DNA of 64,000 nt from Hyphomicrobiales bacterium (lineage in GTDB: Bacteria > Pseudomonadota > Alphaproteobacteria > Rhizobiales > Rhizobiaceae): NCBI GenBank assembly GCA_900472675.1, contig UCJA01000017.1:43882-107881 (forward strand), given 5' to 3'. Numbering within the stretch: position 1 is the stretch's first letter; each line of letters begins with the position of its first letter. Both the position numbers and the translations under genes were made by a program. The notes under the pieces were generated by a model. That model had not been told where the DNA came from. It ran no database searches and saw nothing but the letters and a program-made list of their open reading frames with translations. This document shows, piece by piece, positions 61,272 to 64,000 of the stretch.

Positions 61272-61289
61272 ATCTGCAGATCTGCATGG
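61272..61289. promoter_or_regulatory. Second tra box, between traH and traM
   Basis: ATCTGCAGATCTGCATGG contains the perfect core TGCAGATCTGCA of the TraR site; the outer bases match less well. It is about 290 bases upstream of traM, and in Ti plasmids TraR activates traM to limit its own action. It could serve the leader RNA and traM. Confidence 0.7.
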
Positions 61290-61327
61290 CTATTGTTGAT
61301 CCATCGCCCTAGCGAAAGCAGCATTCG

Positions 61328-61514
61328 CCCGTTATAAGCACGGGTAGGGCAGTACGCGCTGCCCGGGGGTGTGGAAACCCCTGCTTAGCGGTTGGTGCCG
61401 GCCGATACGGCGCCAGAATCCTCTGACCATTTGGCCGGGGGCCTGTGACGTATGTCCAGGCGCCTCGGTGTTAAAGGTCACAGGACTGTCTAAGCACAGT
61501 TTCCAACCCCCGGC
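61328..61514 (+). ncRNA. Strongly structured RNA region upstream of traM (5' leader or small RNA)
   Basis: Several perfect stems stack in order. CCCGT/ACGGG (61328-61344). GGGCAG-TACGCG-CTGCCC (61347-61364). GGGGT/ACCCC (61366-61381). GGTGCCG/CGGCGCC (61394-61414). A closing stem GCCGGGGG (61434-61441) with CCCCCGGC (61507-61514) encloses CCTGTGAC (61442-61449) with GTCACAGG (61477-61484), plus ACTGT/ACAGT (61485-61500). The region has no open frame of note. No known riboswitch core was recognised. It ends about 65 bases before the traM ATG and starts after the tra box. Confidence 0.6.
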
Positions 61515-61577
61515 TTGGGATCAGAGATTAACGTTTGCGGGGGCGCACCGCAGACAATATCAAGTGTTGGGTTACAA

Positions 61578-61883
61578 ATGGATTCGGAAGATTCAGCAGT
61601 GGACACATGCGAATTGCGCCCGGTGATCGGGCTGACAGGCGGCCTCGCAACGGCAGACGTCGAGACGCTGACAGTCAATGCTATCCGGCTCCATAGGCAA
61701 ATCCTGGAGAAGGCGGATCAGTTGTTCCAGGCATTGCCCGACGACTACAGGACAGGAAAGGCCACTGGCGGCGTTCAGCATCTCGAATACATCGAAGCAA
61801 TGATCGAGATGCATGCACAGATGAGCGCGGTCAACACGCTCGTGGGGGTTCTCGGCTACATTCCCAAGGTGGCCGCGAACTGA
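61578..61883 (+). CDS. traM: TraR antiactivator TraM
   Basis: This 101-residue helical protein binds TraR and blocks DNA binding below quorum. CELRPVIGLTGGLATADVET, then LEKADQLFQALPDDYRTGKA and EYIEAMIEMHAQMSAVNTLV closely match the Agrobacterium protein in sequence and length. The ATG at 61578 gives the family's start. It is convergent with traR, 63 bases apart. Confidence 0.93.
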   Translation: MDSEDSAVDTCELRPVIGLTGGLATADVETLTVNAIRLHRQILEKADQLFQALPDDYRTGKATGGVQHLEYIEAMIEMHAQMSAVNTLVGVLGYIPKVAAN

Positions 61884-61946
61884 TCCGGTTTTTTTGGGGT
61901 CAAGCCTTGTGCGCCAACAGATCGGGTGGAGTTGGCCACGGCGCTT

Positions 61947-62651
61947 TCACATCAGCTTCCTGCGAATTGCCAGCGCGGTGAGATGGGCCTTGCTCCGGAC
62001 ATCGAAGCGCTTCATAGCCTCGCGAAGCTTGACACGGACGCTGTTGTATTTCACGCCCTCCACATCAGCAATCTCCTCCATCGTCATGCCGACGGCGATC
62101 CATCTGAGATAGGTCGCCTCTTTAGGATCGAGCCAGGCGGCATCTTCGACAGTCGGGGTGGTTTGAAGGAACGAGATGCGGGCATGGAGCTGTCCGGCGG
62201 CAGCCGCGGCTGCAACCGCGTCGATCTCACAGTCTAGATCGATTGCTGGCCGTTCTGACGCCAAAGTGAACATCGACATCGAGCCGTTGGCAGTCTTGAT
62301 CGGAACGGTGACACCAGAGCGGATGCCGAAATCGGCAGCATGCGCGTAGAAGGCACGCTCTTCATTCGATTGCCTCGCGCGATCCTGTTCGCCGGACCAC
62401 GCAAAAACTTGCTTTCTGGACTTCGCGCGTTTAACGACCGGATCGAGTTTGTCGAAGTTCTTCTCGAAATACGTCGACTGCCACTCGCGATCATAATTGG
62501 TAACAGCAATGCTATGTTTGTGCTGTATGTGGAGATAGGCGTAGCCGGTGAAGCCGAAATGTTGGGTGAGGTCGGCAAGGCCTTGCGTGAGGATGCTTTC
62601 GTCGCCGTGTATCGCCGCAAGATCGGTGAGCTTGTCCAGCCAGTGCTGCAT
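61947..62651 (-). CDS. traR: Quorum-sensing regulator TraR
   Basis: This 234-residue LuxR-type activator binds 3-oxo-C8-homoserine lactone in Ti plasmids. MQHWLDKLTDLAAIHGDESI starts the ligand domain; the pocket includes NYDREWQSTYF (Tyr and Trp) and KLDPVVKRAKS (Asp). The C-terminal HTH reads VGMTMEEIADVEGVKYNSVR and VKLREAMKRFDVRSKAHL, nearly the same as Agrobacterium TraR. It should switch on the tra boxes in this window. The signal synthase traI is not present here. Confidence 0.97.
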   Translation of the reverse strand: MQHWLDKLTDLAAIHGDESILTQGLADLTQHFGFTGYAYLHIQHKHSIAVTNYDREWQSTYFEKNFDKLDPVVKRAKSRKQVFAWSGEQDRARQSNEERAFYAHAADFGIRSGVTVPIKTANGSMSMFTLASERPAIDLDCEIDAVAAAAAAGQLHARISFLQTTPTVEDAAWLDPKEATYLRWIAVGMTMEEIADVEGVKYNSVRVKLREAMKRFDVRSKAHLTALAIRRKLM

Positions 62652-62723
62652 ATTTTACTCCGTTTTGTTGGTCAGGTGGGTCACGAGAGCCCCTCGACGT
62701 TTATTATAGTATCAACCTAATGT

Positions 62724-62740
62724 GCAATCCTAGATTGCAT
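62724..62740. promoter_or_regulatory. LuxR-type palindrome upstream of traR
   Basis: TGCAATC-CTA-GATTGCA is a perfect 7+7 palindrome about 73 bases before the traR ATG, preceded by ATG to give ATGTGCA on the left. Its spacing differs from a tra box (TGCA arms 9 rather than 4 bases apart), so a different LuxR-family protein may bind. It could control traR expression. Confidence 0.5.
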
Positions 62741-62751
62741 AAGAAACCTTA

Positions 62752-63268
62752 TGGAACTCGTGGACGGGACATAAGAAGTGATCAAGACTCTTCCCCGCCA
62801 AGACGAGACTAGAGTGACCTCCGAGAAAGAGGGGACGTTGGTCCTATTGCTGGACGCTTCCAAGATTGAGTTCATCTATTGGACGGTCAACGGTTTGCGG
62901 TCGCCATTAGGTTTGCCGTAAGATAGGTCACCTTAAAGTTGTCTTCCCGTTCGCCTCGAAGGAGCGTTATTGGCAGTTTCCGTCCGACCGCCCTCGTCTT
63001 TCCATCCAGCTCCAAGGAGGGAGTGGGCACAAGCGACATTGGTAATGTCTATGGCCGCTCCTGCCTCGTGAGACGCTTGGACAACATGCGCGCTTGCGCG
63101 AAGGCCGCTATATGATCGGGCAGGGTCGCGCCTTCGAGTGCTAAAGTTAAGTCCGAACGCGGAGAGTGCGACACAGTATCAAGGCGCCAGCGTGAGCTGG
63201 ATGACGACATTAGGAGCATTATTAACTACCTCGGTGATCAAGTTGCAGAGCGAGCCTGAGAGCACTAA
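62752..63268. other. No recognisable gene (about 515 bases)
   Basis: No frame with a start, ribosome binding site and familiar product is visible between traR and the last gene. Ti-type and other rhizobial plasmids often continue here with trb genes; they are absent within this window. Confidence 0.5.
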
Positions 63269-63988
63269 TTGAGGCTGGAAGCACGATACAATACGAAGCG
63301 AAACGAAATCTGGGCGTTTATACCGTTGGAAAAAAACGGAAAAATTTTTGTCGATCCGCCCAAGGACGGGAGCGATTTCAAGGAGCTGTTCAAGCGACTC
63401 GCGGCTGCCGGAGCTGGCCGGCCCTTGGACAGTGAGGGTTTCCCGCAAGGTCCATGGACACCGGAACTATTGGCGGAGGCCATTTCCGAGATCGACAGCA
63501 ACCGGATCGGCGTCGATTTGCGGACGGTCCAACTCTGGTTTCAGGAGAACGACAAGGGGATCAGTGCAGCCAATATCCGTTGGCTTGCACGCATTTTTGG
63601 TTGCGATGACCCGGAGGCGACAAGCGAGTGGCAGAAGGAGCTCAGCGAGGCGCAGTCGCGTCTAGCGGCCAAAAGGCGTGATTTGAAGAAGTCTGGAACT
63701 GCCCCGATGTCGCAAGTTCCAGACCTTGCCCTGGCGGAGGCCAATCGCGAGTTACCAGCCGTCGTTTATGCGGCGGAATGCGTCGAGTCGGTTACGAGAA
63801 AGCCCCGCTTTAGTCTGGCGGGAGCGTCAGAAGGTTTTTTCACCAGCGGATCGCCCCTTAATTTGCCATCCAGTATCTTCGCGGGGTCCTCTGCCCTCGG
63901 CTTCCTGTCGTTTCTTATTGGAATCCATAGCGCTACCTATAGCCGGCCCGATGGTGTCGTAAAACAGGTAGGATTTCTGTTGACCTGA
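63269..63988 (+). CDS. Conserved protein next to traR, possibly RcgA-like
   Basis: This 239-residue protein has a soluble N-terminal two thirds (ARYNTKRNEIWAFIPLEKNG, then VQLWFQENDKGISAANIRWL, which looks like an HTH-type segment). It ends with one hydrophobic stretch (about LPSSIFAGSSALGFLSFLIG). Proteins of this type sit beside conjugation genes on rhizobial plasmids and some have been named RcgA after an effect on transfer; the resemblance is from memory and uncertain. A TTG start with GAGAG upstream is used. The protein may be shorter than its relatives. Confidence 0.55.
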   Translation: MRLEARYNTKRNEIWAFIPLEKNGKIFVDPPKDGSDFKELFKRLAAAGAGRPLDSEGFPQGPWTPELLAEAISEIDSNRIGVDLRTVQLWFQENDKGISAANIRWLARIFGCDDPEATSEWQKELSEAQSRLAAKRRDLKKSGTAPMSQVPDLALAEANRELPAVVYAAECVESVTRKPRFSLAGASEGFFTSGSPLNLPSSIFAGSSALGFLSFLIGIHSATYSRPDGVVKQVGFLLT

Positions 63989-64000
63989 GACCCATCTTCC

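Noticed and set aside
61290..61560. Known riboswitch (cobalamin, TPP, c-di-GMP, SAM)
   Set aside because: None of the conserved boxes of these classes is recognisable; only generic strong stems are seen.
1..64000. CRISPR array, tRNA, rRNA, repABC origin or trb genes
   Set aside because: No regularly spaced repeats, cloverleaf or rRNA sequences, partition/replication proteins or mating-bridge genes were seen anywhere in the window.

Overview
The window looks like accessory plasmid DNA from a rhizobial alphaproteobacterium (Rhizobium, Agrobacterium, Sinorhizobium or a close relative). The strongest evidence is at the right end. A complete Ti-plasmid-type DNA-processing region (traG-traD-traC, oriT, traA-traF-traB-traH) is followed by quorum-sensing genes traM and traR, and TraR closely resembles the Agrobacterium protein. 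Family assignments throughout are from reading the translated sequence; no database search was run. No rRNA, tRNA, CRISPR array, repABC locus, traI or trb (mating bridge) genes are visible.

Layout, left to right. 0-3.2 kb: a TetR-controlled two-gene drug efflux pump (MFP plus DHA2 MFS). 3.4-7.5 kb: a cassette-like group (P-loop kinase, Tet(M)-like ribosomal protection GTPase, VOC protein, DEDDh exonuclease) punctuated by a recurring short AT-rich repeat. 7.5-9.1 kb: gene debris. 9.1-12.1 kb: groES-groEL with a degenerate CIRCE operator, then usg and a small gene. 12.3-15.5 kb: a KaiC-like ATPase overlapping a hybrid histidine kinase. 16.2-22.1 kb: an orphan chemoreceptor-CheW pair, a Crp/Fnr regulator, a single-domain response regulator and small genes. 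22.2-25.0 kb: an IS3-family remnant, an MFS transporter and a broken GAF-GGDEF-EAL gene. 25.4-29.7 kb: a bgsBA-like mixed-linkage glucan synthase pair and a Cache-HAMP membrane sensor. 29.8-34.2 kb: an ArgP-like regulator divergent from a LysE/ArgO exporter, a second LysE-type exporter, a DapA-like aldolase and an MFS protein. 34.3-40 kb: several very small genes, an HWE-type sensor kinase, and an aldo/keto reductase with a divergent LysR regulator. 41.5-47.6 kb: a caa3-type cytochrome oxidase cluster, with a convergent operon of two tiny proteins and a di-haem cytochrome c. 48.4-49.8 kb: a manganese catalase and a CsoR-family repressor with a candidate operator. 50.9-52.9 kb: a fusion of a sensor domain to DUF736, then HU, a WGR-domain protein and a frameshifted nuclease. 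52.9-64 kb: the conjugation and quorum-sensing block.

The genes fall into three themes: stress and drug tolerance (efflux, ribosome protection, chaperonin, catalase, KaiC kinase), respiratory and envelope functions (oxidase, glucan synthase), and TraR-regulated conjugation. Recombination scars are frequent: at least eight gene fragments, one in-frame gene fusion and one tail-to-tail truncation. Observations most worth a second look are the repeat-punctuated resistance genes, the sensor-DUF736 fusion, the strongly folded RNA leader between traH and traM, the catalase/CsoR operator and several tiny membrane-protein genes.
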